A stretch of 64,000 nucleotides of DNA from Tetrapyrgos nigripes (Eukaryota; Basidiomycota; Agaricomycetes; Agaricales; Campanellaceae). The notes below the pieces were generated by a model, which made no database searches, was not told the origin of the DNA, and saw only the letters and a list, made by a program, of their open reading frames with translations. Both the position numbers and the translations under genes were made by a program. The DNA lies in the NCBI GenBank assembly GCA_013368315.1, contig JAACJM010000214.1, positions 62,001 to 126,000 on the forward strand, written 5' to 3'. Of this stretch, positions 32,623 through 43,814 are shown piece by piece; the first letter of the stretch is position 1; the number at the start of each line of letters is the position of its first letter.

Positions 32623-34946
32623 TTAGTTGCAGGTGTTGACGGCGTTGCTTGCTTGAAAACCTACAAAGGGAACGTAAGTATACAATGTACAAAACCTTAA
32701 GGGCACGTATACGCACCAGCGTAGACCTGGAAAGCCACACAGAGGTTCGCAAATAGAGCGAAAAGTAAGACTCCTTCCATCCAGTTTGATCTTCCGTCTT
32801 GTATGATGAACGAGACAAGGAGGACTGAAAAAGAATTATCAAGAGATGGAAGACTGGGAAGGCTGGACCGGACTGACCAGAGACAATCAAGACGACTGAC
32901 TGGAATGGGTCGAAGAGGAGAGAAAGTGGATGACCCATGATCCATCCCAGAATGACGGACACGCTAAATCCCAGAAGGCGTCAGGAGGTGGATACACCAA
33001 GCATCGACACTACTCACGGAAGAACACACAGTGATATTTGCTATGGAACAGGCGAGTGGATGTTGAGAATCATGAGATAGCGACGGTACGAAATGACTTA
33101 CCAGGCTTGACCCTACAGCGATATCAAGAGCCATTCTCGCCTTGTTCTTCACGGCAAGCATGACAGCGGAACAGTGTTCTGAGAAATATATTCAGAACAG
33201 AAAGTCGAAGATGCACGGTGAAAGGACGTACCCGCTGCGTTGCCAACGATGGGGAGCAGAATCACTGAAACAAATTGCTTGCTCAACGGGCCTTGCGAAG
33301 TCATTCCATCCAGGGAAGACACCAGGAACTCGGCCGTGACACCGACGACCTAGAACAGAAATACGAATAAATGCGAGCTGAGGGAAAACAATCTGACGAA
33401 ACTTACCGCAGTGATTGCAAACAGGAGAGAAAGTGCCGTCAGACGTCCTATGACGGGTTCCTCCTCTTCCTCCTCAGCTTCGCTAACAGCTTCAGATTCT
33501 TGAGTAACACTGGATCTTTTCGAATTGATCATGGAGTAAACTATGTAGCATCCGTAGACTGCACAACATATTAGCGCCGGGAACGAATGTAGTAGAGACT
33601 CAAGGATCACCTAACGCCGATACAATTGAAGACTGAAGGAAAGGATAATATGCATAAGATATGGATCATGCCACGAACTTGACACTCACCGATTGACTGA
33701 AGACGTGCAGGGATTTGATGACATGGCTTGAATCTGCGTTTGAGTTGAGCGTTTGCAGAAGATAGGACGTGGTCGGAAAGAGGATGGAGCAGCAAGCGAA
33801 GATGAGCAGAGTCGATTGAAGTTGGGCTTCCTCTGGGTAAAGAGAGAAATTCGAGTTCATTAACATATGGTCTTCGAAGAAAAGTGTTGTCACATACCAC
33901 TTGAGAACCTTTGTACTCCATTGCGCAGTCCTCCAGCGATGAATGCCATGCCGGTGACGAGAACTATAGAGGAATTCAACAAGACAAGAGGCAATGAGGA
34001 AGTAGATTGACATACGAAGATTGCTGAACACCGAACCCACGACTGCACGACACAGAAGTATAAGCAAGGGATCGAACAAGAGTTCGGACAATACTTACGA
34101 GACGACTGCACGACTTCCAATTCACATTTAGTCAAGGCAATGATGGCTACTATAACTTCAACCCTAGGGGAAAGTTCGTAACGGAAACAAAACACTGAAG
34201 GGCGGAAAACTGACGCATTTCCCTAGGAAAGAGTTAATGGTGAACATGTGGTATATTTTCAGGAAAGGACATACAAAAGACACATTCAGAAGTGCCGCGA
34301 TCTTCTCACCCGAGCTTAGGCTAAGCTGCTCGGTGGCGTAGCCAAGGATCTGTTCCGTTTGTGTCAGCGCGAGGGCTTCAGGATCCGGAGATAAACAGGA
34401 CATACATAGGCCTGGAGAAGTAGTGCGAGGAAGGCGGCTATGGAACACAAGTGTTTCACTTTCATGGCGTGAATTGACATTGACACAGTGACTCACAAAC
34501 AAAAACCGCCGTTGGGGACCTATCTCCTAGGACGAAATGTAATACCCACTGCATCGTGTCGAGTTGGTTTAGCTTCTGATATTGCACGCCATGATAGGAC
34601 TCACTGATAGGATCGTCAGGACTATCGTGGCGAATGAGACTAACAGCAAGTAATCAGCACGCTGCGAGAGCCAGATATTGGGATCGGTGGACCTACACAA
34701 TAGCCAAAATAACGAGATATTGCGCCACATTCTTCCGCTTGCCAGCGGAGTACGACTGGTAGACATAGAAGCCTCATTTGAATTCGACACGTCAAAACGG
34801 GGACCAAAAGGATAGACTATGGAGAGAACGTTGACTTCAGGGCGGCTGAGTGAGTGCTGGAAAGGTTTTCTAGTCGAGCTTCTCGTCCGATGGGAATTCC
34901 CCTGCCAGTGAGATGTCTGAGCTTCGAGGCTTGTGGGTGTCGCCAT
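32623..34946 (-). CDS. VCX1: Vacuolar-type Ca2+/H+ exchanger (CAX family)
   Basis: Uses the proton gradient to load Ca2+ into the vacuole, keeping cytosolic Ca2+ low. From the ATG at 34946 (MATPTSLEAQ) there is a polar N-terminus of about 90 residues, then membrane segments: TMQWVLHFVLGDRSPTAVF, ILGYATEQLSLSSGEKIAAL, the first CAX repeat (N-A then VEVIVAIIALTKCELEVVQS, i.e. GNAVE), GSVFSNLLLVTGMAFIAGGL, an acidic loop (EAVSEAEEEEEEPVIGRLTA), then the second repeat GNAAEHCSAVMLAVKNKARM and DIAVGSSLQISL, SVILGWIMGHPLSLLFDPF, LLVSFIIQDGRSNWMEGVL and ANLCVAFQVYAG. Both conserved acidic repeats (GNAVE, GNAAEH) are intact. Introns are many and short. I place the stop at 32623-32625; the last exon is uncertain. 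An upstream in-frame start at 34976 is possible. Confidence 0.87.
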
Positions 34947-35088
34947 TTCTATGACCATTATTAGCTTCAGAGTCACTGTGAAAATTTGAAGACGCAGTTA
35001 CCGTAGGCAGTTGGTTGTGGCAAGATCATTGATGATCGCTGTTGGTTGGAGGAAGAATGCGGAAAAACGTACGACTTAAATAATTGTT

Positions 35089-35280
35089 TACAGCTTTTTT
35101 GATGTGTGGCTAGAGTCAAAAAACGTTATGTTTGGACCTGAAAGACAAGACCAGTTTGGGAAGCGTTCCAAAAGCGAGCACAATCCTTTACAGCTTTTTT
35201 GATGACATAGAGTCAAAACGTTGTGTTTGGACCTGAAAAGACAAGACCAGTTTCATTCCAAAAACGGGCACAAAAATCCA
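35089..35280. repeat. Two tandem copies of a ~95-bp unit
   Basis: 35089-35187 and 35188-35280 both read TTACAGCTTTTTTGATG, AGAGTCAAAA, CGTT(A/G)TGTTTGGACCTG and GACAAGACCAGTTT in order. They lie just upstream of the CAX start codon, about 150-330 bp away, so they may lie in its promoter. Confidence 0.75.
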
Positions 35281-36330
35281 AAAAGGAAGCAAAAAGAAAC
35301 TCCGACTGAACTACATCTGCGATTGACAAAGTTGGCTGTGCAATACGTGGTTACCTGAGGAGGCACGGCAGGGATGAGTGCATATGGCAATAGTATCCTG
35401 TCTTGATCCTGTCGGGCCACAGCGTGACCCGGTGAACTTGGAAATATGATGCCAGTTGGTTTGAGAGGCGAGGTAAAGCAGCCTGGAGCCTGGTACTTTT
35501 CGAGAGCGTCCGTAGTAGCCCATAAAGGAGAGGAGGTCGAAGAGGGAGAAGCTGTCAGCCAGTCAGAAGAATTGAGATTGAAATAGCCGACTACGACGCG
35601 TGATGTGACAATCACACCGTAACGTGCGGATTTGCTCAAGCCCGCCCCGTCTAACGTCGCCGACGACGGAGTGCTTTTTCCATGTCTTAGTCTTGCAAGG
35701 ACACTCTCTGGTACTGTAGGAAGCACCAGGAGAAGTCTGGGACAGAACCAATCACCCGAAGAGGCTGGATTAGCGCTCGACCTTTTGGATGATGGCGGTT
35801 TGAGTGATCCGAGTCAACGCGTAACTTGACGCTCGGGTCGTCCGGCACAAACCTACAGGCTACAGCATTTATTGGTAGACATCGCACTCCAAAAACTCTT
35901 GAAGATAACTTCTTATTTAACTCATAATGCGTCTCTGGCGCCGTCAATATTGCTCTCGGCGAAAAACTCACCCGTCACTGACTCGGACAAGACTCGGATC
36001 CAACTTACTTGGTTTAGTACAGGCCGTTTTTCTCTACTAACCATTCGTTCGGTATCCCAACGAAGTGGACATTCTCAGAAGAGAATTTGCCCATCCCATT
36101 CTCGCTTCGTCTGGCAGTCGAGATGTGTATCAAGCCCCACATCCTCTACTATGTTTTACGGTTATCGCAGTGGAAACATCATTTTCCGACTATACACTTT
36201 CACTCCACCATGTACTTGGCCTCTCTCCACAACTGGTTTGATTTATATATAACGAAGTAATTACACCGTAAAGTCACCCGCCCCTCATCAAACTCTTCCA
36301 CCAGCCTTCAGCTACGCTACGACCATCACG
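35281..36330. other. No gene recognised between divergent genes
   Basis: Minus ORFs 35253-35726 and 35687-35971 overlap in different frames and have no domain. A 27-bp segment (35569-35595) matches 14411-14437 with one mismatch; the latter abuts the stop codon of DUF6534 copy 1. A TATATATAA box at 36244-36252 lies about 80 bp before the ATG at 36331 and may serve the next gene. Confidence 0.4.
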
Positions 36331-37936
36331 ATGATATTAAAGATACTTGCGTTATACTCCTGGTTACTATGGACCATTTCAAGTACGCGACTGTGGTCCA
36401 CGTCTGCTCAACAACTTGGTAATATCTCGTGCGCTGATTCGGGGTTGAATTGGTACACGGATATTGTTGGAGAGACCCCCTGTGAGTAGAACTTTTCCTC
36501 CGTGATGGATTTAGTTTACATCTCCTACTGACATTCGCAGGTAAAACGTACGCTCGACTAAGACGACTATGTAATGGCGATTGTGAGTAGTATCTGTCTT
36601 TTCATTCAAGTAATGTTTTAATTGCTTTATGTCGTTCCTCATCTAGACAAAGTGGGCCAAATGAACCCTAATACTCCCCCAGACGTCTGTGATGATCCAG
36701 TCGGTATGTCCCAACTACCTCGACCCCTGTTATGACCTTTTAATCTATCAGTTGTTCAGGAACGTGCTGTTGCAACTCGATCTCGTTTTCGTTGAGCATG
36801 CTTTGCTTGAAGTAAGCCTTCAGCTCCAAATTCTCGATAGTATAGTCCCTGAGATGTCAAGCAGCTGCCAGCATGGTGTTGGGAATGGCAATGGTATAGA
36901 CGCTGGTGAGTAATCTACTTTACTGTCATCATGTTTCGGTCATGAACAACGCTTTTGTACATCTTCAGGTGCCGGGGCATACCAAGATTATCTTGGAAGA
37001 TGTTCACCAAGGAATAACCTCACGTACGTCGTTGCTCGCTCGATTGGGTATCTAGGTAGACAATCTTTGAGCTAACGTGATTATAGTATCCCGGACAGTC
37101 TTCAGACAACCGTTTGCCAGCGAGGCATTCGAATCTTTGATGATTTATACAAAGGATTCGGAGGATTCCAATGGTCTGATGGATCGTGGTGAGTACATCT
37201 GCGTTACTTAGGGAAAGGAGGGTCACTGACGTTTACTATAGGTTTTAGTAAGTCAATTTATTGTATCTCATGTTCCAGTACTAAGATCTTCTCCAGTAAC
37301 TTCATGAAAAACACTATTAACGACGACAATCAGAAGAACAATAATAACTCTTTCACTCGATGCGACTCTGCTTTGTTCGGTGGGGGACCTCCCTCACCAC
37401 GCCCTGGTAATAAATCAGGAGGAATCAGCGGGGGTGCTATAGCCGGTATTGTAATAGGTGTAGTTGTTTTCGTGGGGTTAATTATCGGAATGGGTATCTG
37501 GTTATGGAAGAGACATCGTCAACATCAGAAGAACCTTGCCCAGATGGTTTATGCGAGGGCGGATCCGTTGATTTTGGTGGGAAGTGCGTCCTGTCTAGTC
37601 CTCTTCCATCTACAGCAGATTTACTGTGTCTTTAGATCATTCACCACCAGCACTGGTCATACCAGCGATCACGAGAGCTCACACCCAGCTACAAAGTACC
37701 ATCACAGCGGGCTTCATGCGACGCAGGATCCGCCTACGAGTGACTCTGAGCCAGAACAAGCCATGTACAATCGACCACCACCGGCGTACGACGAAGAGAC
37801 CGAGTCCCAGGCAGGTACTGGAGATGGTCCTAGTCATTTAGCACCTTCGTCAGGGGGAATGACGAGTCTGGCAACTGATTCAACTTCAAGTCAGATGAAC
37901 TCATCTGCTAGAAAACATCGCAAAGAAAAGGCCTAG
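36331..37936 (+). CDS. Cysteine-rich type I membrane protein, unknown function
   Basis: From the ATG at 36331 the protein has a signal peptide (MILKILALYSWLLWTISST), then an extracellular Cys-rich part spread over about seven short exons: ISCADSGLNWYTDIVGETP, KTYARLRRLCNGD, MNPNTPPDVCDDPV, GTCCCNSISFSLSMLCL, NCQHGVGNGNGIDAGAGAYQ, YLGRCSPRNNL, VCQRGIRIFDDLYKGFGGFQ and NNNNSFTRCDSALFGG. A Pro/Gly linker follows, then one membrane helix (GAIAGIVIGVVVFVGLIIGM), a basic stop-transfer KRHRQHQKN and a Ser/Thr/Pro-rich cytosolic tail (RPPPAYDEE). Another intron probably lies at about 37578-37636. The plan matches a common agaricomycete family of surface proteins; a sensor or receptor role is inference. 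About 390 residues. Confidence 0.72.
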
Positions 37937-38050
37937 AGAAGGTTTATAAATAATATGATAATGTACATACTGTAACAAAATCTAAGTAATGATCTGGCCT
38001 CAGGTCAGTTCCCTCGCCATTTATTAGTACAAAATCCGTTAGAATCATAA

Positions 38051-38605
38051 TCAAGCATCTGGATTAGGCACAGTGGATCCTTTGAACCATCGGAATATGC
38101 CATCTTCGTCAACATGAGATGCGTACTGGAGAGAATCAGTCAGAAAATACGAAGACATTCCTGCCATTTCACGAACCTCTTCCAAAGTCTGATTCCCAAT
38201 TTCGAGATTCATAGCAGCATCTGGAACTCTGCTAGGCACAAATCTCAATTCCATATGTTTGAATTGGTCGGTATCAGCATCCAGGATAGGTGCAACTACT
38301 AGAACGCTCCGATCTTGAGCAGTTCTTTCGTCCATGATGACAACGGGTTTACGTGGATAACGGGGCACGTAATCTTCAGAATGCTTCCGATGAATATTTT
38401 CGGGTGACATTCCGACGGACCAACCGTCGCTGTCTGGAACGAGCTCGATGTAACCTGGTCTGTGGCTGGTGCCACCGGCGCTTGGCGCTGTATCGAAGTT
38501 TTGTTGGATCTGAGCTCGAAGTTCAGGAGTTACTGCAGAGCTGGAGACGTAGAGGGCGATGTTTCGTTGTGGCATTGGTGGACTTGAAGACAGATACATT
38601 GGCAA
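38051..38605 (-). CDS. Unrecognised 184-residue protein
   Basis: One open exon from an ATG at 38605 (MPMYLSSSPPMPQRN) to a stop at 38051-38053. Notable blocks are RNIALYVSSSAVTPELRAQI, PRKPVVIMDERTAQDRSVLV, LEIGNQTLEEVREMAGMSS and HVDEDGIFRWF. No signal peptide or membrane helix. The VVIMDERT...DEDGIFRW pattern recalls small domains of unknown function (DUF6924-like), but I am not sure. It is convergent with the gene ending at 37936, with about 110 bp between stops. Upstream exons are possible. Confidence 0.55.
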   Translation of the reverse strand: MPMYLSSSPPMPQRNIALYVSSSAVTPELRAQIQQNFDTAPSAGGTSHRPGYIELVPDSDGWSVGMSPENIHRKHSEDYVPRYPRKPVVIMDERTAQDRSVLVVAPILDADTDQFKHMELRFVPSRVPDAAMNLEIGNQTLEEVREMAGMSSYFLTDSLQYASHVDEDGIFRWFKGSTVPNPDA

Positions 38606-38962
38606 TGCACAATTTTGTAGTCCAACAGATCAATGACGCAGGATTGACGCAATGCCTCTCCACGGCGCTTATTATGAAACGTCCAGATCTTTGTCGCCAC
38701 TGCCGCCGAACACTCATTTCACTGCCCGGGCACCGCTACTGATCTACTAGTGGAGGTCAAAATAAAAAACCCCAGACGACTCACGGGTAAGTGCATGCAA
38801 ATCACTCCACAGATTAGACGGCCGTTCCATGTTCATATTCACAATCCTCATCGATGACCACATACTACCTACTGACCGTAACTGCGCACGATAACTATCA
38901 AAACAGATTCATGTACTCTAACGGTTAAATAATTTACCGTCCTGAGTCCTCAATGATTCTGG

Positions 38963-38969
38963 TATAAAA
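38963..38969 (+). promoter_or_regulatory. TATA box of the nuclease gene
   Basis: TATAAAA lies 78 bp before the ATG at 39041, in a C/T-rich leader. The position fits a fungal core promoter of a strongly expressed or inducible gene. Confidence 0.55.
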
Positions 38970-39040
38970 AGCTCTCGAAAGGAAGGCTTCTGTCCTTATT
39001 CACAGGCTCTCCGCCTCTTCCAGATCAATCCTTCCTAGCC

Positions 39041-40054
39041 ATGTTCGCCACAAACGTTGCCCTCTTTGCTACCTTCATCACTGTCGCATTGGGACAGGCT
39101 ACGTTCGTCTTGGACTGTCCCAGATATCCTGATGTGTAAGCCTTTCAACCGCTTGCTCTTGCTGAATCAAATTTGACGATTTTGCCTCTGGGCAGCTGCG
39201 ACAATCACTGCAACGCATTCACTTGTCATGATTTGCAAGGCCTTCAGCTTCATCGTGACGTGACTGCAGGAGACACTGGAGACGATAATCGTCGTCGTAC
39301 TGCCATCGGATGTGGAAGCAACAATTACTGTCCATCTGGAAGAGATTGTGACGAATATCCGTATGCTAGTACGTATGATGGAGGACTTGGGGTGAGTACT
39401 GAACTTCAATATAACAACAATCTATATACTAATCTGATTTGATTGGTATAGTGCTATCCCGATGGCTTCCCCGGCAACGCTGGAGACCTCCTCCAAATCG
39501 GAACCACTCGCTGCGTCGACCCCGGTCAGAACAGTGCTCATGGATCAGACCTCAGCAACTTTTATGCTCAGTTCGACGTAGGAAATGGTGATGGATTGTA
39601 AGTTCACTCGTCAATTTCTTGATATTCTGATGTTAACTCCCTTCGCAGCTGTAAGTAAACCGAATTTAGATTCCACTGGCTGAACACTGGAGCTCATAGT
39701 TTTCTAGTTGTAAGTAGGTTAATTGACGGCTCTGCTCCGTCTCCTCTGTGCGATGCTCTCCAAGCCAATGGTGACTCGGCCTGCCCAGACGAGTCTACTG
39801 GTGACTATCGCTCCCGCTCTACCCCCGCTACTCCAGCATGCCCAGCACGAGGCTCAAAGGTTGCCGCGGAAGTGAGAGCCCGCATGAGCGATCGTAGAGC
39901 TAAGAGGTTCAGGACTCTGGTCACGGATGCTAACCAGACCTTGTCCTGGGTTGGGACTCGGGATGGACCCCAAGTCGGTGGAAAGGTCTGGACTCCCAGA
40001 AGCGATCATCCGGATGGTGGATTTGCCAGCACGATTATCAGAATTGAAGATTGA
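39041..40054 (+). CDS. Secreted deoxyribonuclease, NucA/NucB type
   Basis: The ATG at 39041 begins a signal peptide (MFATNVALFATFITVALGQA). Exons 39041-39135, 39196-39391 and 39452-39597 join cleanly and give VLDCPRYPDVCDNHCNAFTC, RRRTAIGCGSNNYCPSGRDC, DEYPYASTYDGG, CYPDGFPGNAGD, TTRCVDPGQNSAHGSDLSNF and YAQFDVGNGDGF. The (R/K)xxCDEYP(F/Y)AST core is the hallmark of the NucA/NucB nuclease domain; the Asp-Glu of CDEYP is the expected catalytic site. The last exon starts near 39708-39718 and runs to TGA at 40052-40054, with LIDGSAPSPLCDALQANG and a basic tail ending FASTIIRIED. The third junction is ambiguous (see findings). About 260 residues, longer than bacterial NucB. Probable role: degrading external DNA. 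Confidence 0.78.
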
Positions 40055-40600
40055 ATGCGAGGAGACAGCGAGCTTGAAGGATTTGTTATCTATGATTAGC
40101 CTGTATAACTTTTTGTCAGTCACGACACTACTTAGCCCTCCTTAATCCTTGTACTTACTACCTTCGCATATTTATTGAATAATATGTATAATTCTATCAA
40201 GACTCACACACGCAAGGCGGAGCATGGCTCACGCCTCAATGGCTTGAGAGACAATGAACATACGGATGTATTGAGGCCCAGAATGGAGAAAACACTAGAT
40301 ACATGTTGAAGGGATAAAGGCTACAAGATATATACGAGAAGTCCATAACTAACGGATCCATAAGTATAAAGCTACAGTGTTAGAGAGCAGAGACAGTGAG
40401 ACGGAGATAGCTAACGAAACAGTATATCACATATAGTCCGAGGGAGGAAATAGAAAGCAGAGTCCAGACACAAAGCAAGAAAAAAGGAAAGCGAGAACAT
40501 CATGAAGGACTTGAAGGTCATGAGTTATTGTCGTCATCATAAAGCTTTTCTGATACATCCATCAACAGTCAAAGGCTACGAGCTCGTCTAGAGCCCCTTC
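40055..40600. other. Intergenic, convergent 3' flanks
   Basis: Separates the plus-strand nuclease from the minus-strand HMG gene. I see no ORF or repeat of note; both 3' untranslated regions probably lie here. Confidence 0.5.
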
Positions 40601-43173
40601 TCAATGCCTTTCCTCCTCGATAGCACCTCCGACATAGCCGAAGGTATCCTGACCAGTAGCCTCGATATCGAATCGAGACCCCATAACGATAGCCTCCCTC
40701 GAGTATTCCGGTACAGAGTCCATCCTGCCCATATAGAAAGACCCCGAAGAAGCAAGGTTCTTGTATAGGTTGGCGAAGACTTGGGCATCATCGACCTTTT
40801 CTCCATGTTCACCTCGTCCAAGCTGCTGCTTGGTGTCTTCATCCTCCTCCATGGTAACGTCCTGGCTCTGACTCTGACTCTGACCGTCGTTCATCCCCAG
40901 AGCCATAGTGGCTTGCTCAATTTGACGGATTTGAGTGGGGGTGATGGGTTGAGGAGCATGGACTTGGGATGTCGTCGTGTCATGGGTGAAGGTCCCGGTA
41001 CCTGGAGCTGACAGGGGCGAAGCAGCACTTAGAGCGCTAGCGGCAGATACGGTGGAAACGGGAGAGGGAGCAGAGCCCAGGGGGTCGAATGTATCGCGAG
41101 GGGTACAGCTCATGTCGAGATTGGGTGGTTTGGGGGATTCACAGTATGGGGCTGGGACCCCAGTGTCGACGTAGGGAGAGGGAGAAGATATGACGTGAGG
41201 GGGAATGGCGACGGGAGCATTACCGGAGAACTGGTTGGTCGTTGATGTAATACCACCCGAGTTGGACGTCGAGCTCGTAGCAGTACCGAAGCTGAAATTG
41301 GGATTCCATCCCGGGACAGCAGAAGGATCGAACTCGAGCTCTTCCATCTCCTCTACGGGATCTCTCTCGTCAACATACTGGTGCTCATATGCTTCCTGAG
41401 ACTGGGAATGACGATGTACATGATGACCCCAGGTCGACATCTCCGAATATGCCGGGAAAGCGCCAGAGTTGTATTGAGACGACAAAAATGGCTCAGCAGA
41501 GGAGGCTCGTCGTCCTACCAAGCTACGACCAGAACCACTGTACCGGTGACAGACGCTTCCTGAGCTGGCACTGGCGACTTGGTGGACTTGGTTGGAGGAA
41601 TGTGTCGTGGTTTGAGAGGAGCTGGTAGGAAAAGATTGGGAATTGGACATTGAAGCTGGAAAAGTCGATTGCAGGGCTGAGGGTAACTGGGGAAGAGCGA
41701 TGCTGGATGTAGCATCACTGGGTTTAACGACAGGGGAAGCTGATGTCGTGGAGTAACCGACAGCCTGACTGGTATGGGAGTTTGAGAGCGGAAGAGGCTG
41801 AGACGAAGGGGAGACGTTGTTAACCCAATTAGAGTGGTCATGATTGACATAAGTTTCTCCTTGGTGGTAGTAGTCGTAATTGACATTAACGTGGTCAGTG
41901 GTATCATGATGATAAGCCGCCTGGGCTGGATGATAGTCGTTATTGTATGGAGGAGGATCAGAGAATTGGGGATGGTATCCCGCATACGACTGGCCTGGGT
42001 AGGGAGTGGATACGTGTCCGGATGTGAAGTGAGTATGGGCATGAGCTTGGCTAGACGGGAACGAGGAGGGGTGGTGGTGTACGAATTCGTCAGGGAGGGG
42101 TTCTGAGGAGGTACGCCGATAACGTGGCATTCTTGGCTGATGCGCCCCCGGTGGTACAGACTGTGTATAGGGCTCCTGCTTGACCTCAGGGTACATGGGC
42201 GTTAGAGACGGCAGCGACGCAGTCAAAGCCTCTCTGTCAGCATGATCCTCTATCTCTGCCTGCCCCTGAATGTACTTGTAATTCTTCTCTGTATCCCAAC
42301 GTTCGGCGTGGTCCTCGAGGTATTCACCAGGTGTCTCTCCTTCGACATGGAGCGGTCCCAACAACGAAGGCACGGGTCTCCTCTTGATGCCTTTAAGGAA
42401 GCAGTGCGTGATAAATGATTGCCTCTCGTCTCGAAGTGAAGCGTATACGAAGCGAAAAGAACCGGGGGGATATGAGGAAGGTGGAGATTTCTCCAGGTTG
42501 GGATGATGATCGGCAGGAGAAGAGAGTGACTCAGCGCGAGCGCGCTTGCTAGCGTATGGCTCGTCAAAGTCAGCCTCGCGCCCTCTCTTACGACCGGAAG
42601 ATTTGGAGGGTTCCTTTCCCTTCTTCTTATGTATAGGCCGAAACTTGTAGTCTGGGTGACGTTTTCTGTGGTCCTCTTCGACATGCTTCGCAAGTCTCTC
42701 CCATTCTTCTCTGTCTTTGGCCGGAAGCTCACGCCAAATTGCACCTATCAAACGAGTACATTGGTAAGTAAAGTAATGAGGAAAGAAAACCGCAAAGACG
42801 CACCGATAATCCCACTCAATGACTTGTGCTTCATCTCTACACTGTCTGGAATATGTTTCCGTTTGACGAAATCGGCGCGAAACAACATGAACGCGTTTGC
42901 AGGCCTCTTGATGTGGTTTGGGCCGTGCCGGGGTTTACCGCTGGACTGTGAGACAGTGGCGGGAGGGGGAAAGAGAAGAGCAGACCCAGATGAGGCTGCA
43001 GGCTGGTCGGTTTCGACATTATCCTCTCCTGGAGAAACGTAGACGGAAGGAGTCAAGTTGGGATAGAAAGTGAGACGCGAAGGAGCGAGAAGTTGCTGGT
43101 GATTCGATTTTGTGGCTTTGGCGATAGAAGACCGACGCCGCGCCTGTAAATGAGTGACTGATGCTGGTGGCAT
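40601..43173 (-). CDS. HMG-box transcription factor (MATA_HMG/Prf1-like)
   Basis: Two exons (43173-42804 and 42744-40601) separated by a 59-bp intron give 837 residues. The HMG box is at about residues 87-157: HIKRPANAFMLFRADFVKRK, then MKHKSLSGIIGAIWRELPAK and ERLAKHVEEDHRKRHPDYKF. The RPxNAFxLFR start and the K-S-LSGIIGxIWR middle are typical of sequence-specific fungal HMG regulators, such as mating-type proteins, Ustilago Prf1 and Ste11-like factors. The intron splits the box at GIIG/AIW. A basic nuclear signal follows (HKKKGKEPSKSSGRKRGRE). The remaining 650 residues are low-complexity, Ser/Pro/His/Tyr-rich, typical of activation regions, with an acidic EEMEELEFDPSAVPGW patch. The start at 43173 is the first ATG in frame. 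A mating or developmental role is inference; no pheromone/receptor or homeodomain mating gene is seen nearby. Confidence 0.85.
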
Positions 43174-43423
43174 GACGCGGTTGCCTTTACTGTCGAACAA
43201 AGGACGGAGGAAAACAGATTGTTCGCCATGTTTTTATAAGCACAAGTTGGGTTCAAAGCAACGTAGATCACAAAGCGCTTCTGCCGTCGGACCCCGGTCA
43301 CCGCCGTCCTTAACTCCCATCACCAAAAACGATCAACAACCCTCATCCTCTCCTCATCATCCATCTCTTCCGTCAATCATTCCAATCATTCTCTTGGCTC
43401 ATCAACGTTGAAGGCAATACCCT

Positions 43424-43814
43424 TATGGATTCGAGCTCGCACTGGACCTCTGCTTCGTCCTCAACTTTTGGTGTACTCACGGGGTCCCGGGTGTTCGTTA
43501 TTCCGAATCAGGAAGCTGTTGTCAACCAACACTGCTAACGAATTTGGCAGGCCTTGTCTTCTGTAAAACGCCGTGTCAAGTATACACGCAACCATTCCGT
43601 CTGCTCAGCGAGTATTCAAACGACCACCGTAGAAGCCCACAATATACCTACAGTGAGCAATCTTACAGAATTTCTGTATTCCTCTGGCTTTATTGCCTTG
43701 TTTTTCCGCTCGTGTTTTTGCTCAAGCGCCACGCCCCTGAGCGATAGTGTCTCCAGTGGCAACCGTCACAGCGTTAAGAACACCGGTTCTTGTTCTCCTT
43801 TGGATCATTTATAG
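43424..43814 (+). CDS. Possible small two-exon gene, divergent from HMG gene
   Basis: ATG at 43424 (MDSSSHWTSASSSTFGVLTG) leads to a possible GTGTTC donor near 43491. A well-formed branch site (TGCTAAC) lies before the AG at 43550. Exon 2 reads ALSSVKRRVKYTRNHSVCSA, then a hydrophobic stretch (LYSSGFIALFFRSCFCSS), and stops at 43812-43814. About 110 residues, no recognised domain. The 250 bp between it and the HMG gene would be a shared promoter. The donor is weak, so this is tentative. Confidence 0.3.

Noticed and set aside
35253..35971. Two overlapping minus ORFs (157 and 94 residues)
   Set aside because: Different frames, no domain, no splice logic joining them. Kept only as part of a gene-free stretch.
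38353..38742. 129-residue plus ORF with many Cys and Arg
   Set aside because: Mostly antisense to the 184-residue minus ORF, which has the better protein-like composition.
41834..42106. ORFs on the plus strand across the HMG gene (also 40781-41628 and 42629-43042)
   Set aside because: They are shadows of the long minus-strand coding exon, whose frame shows a clear HMG box.
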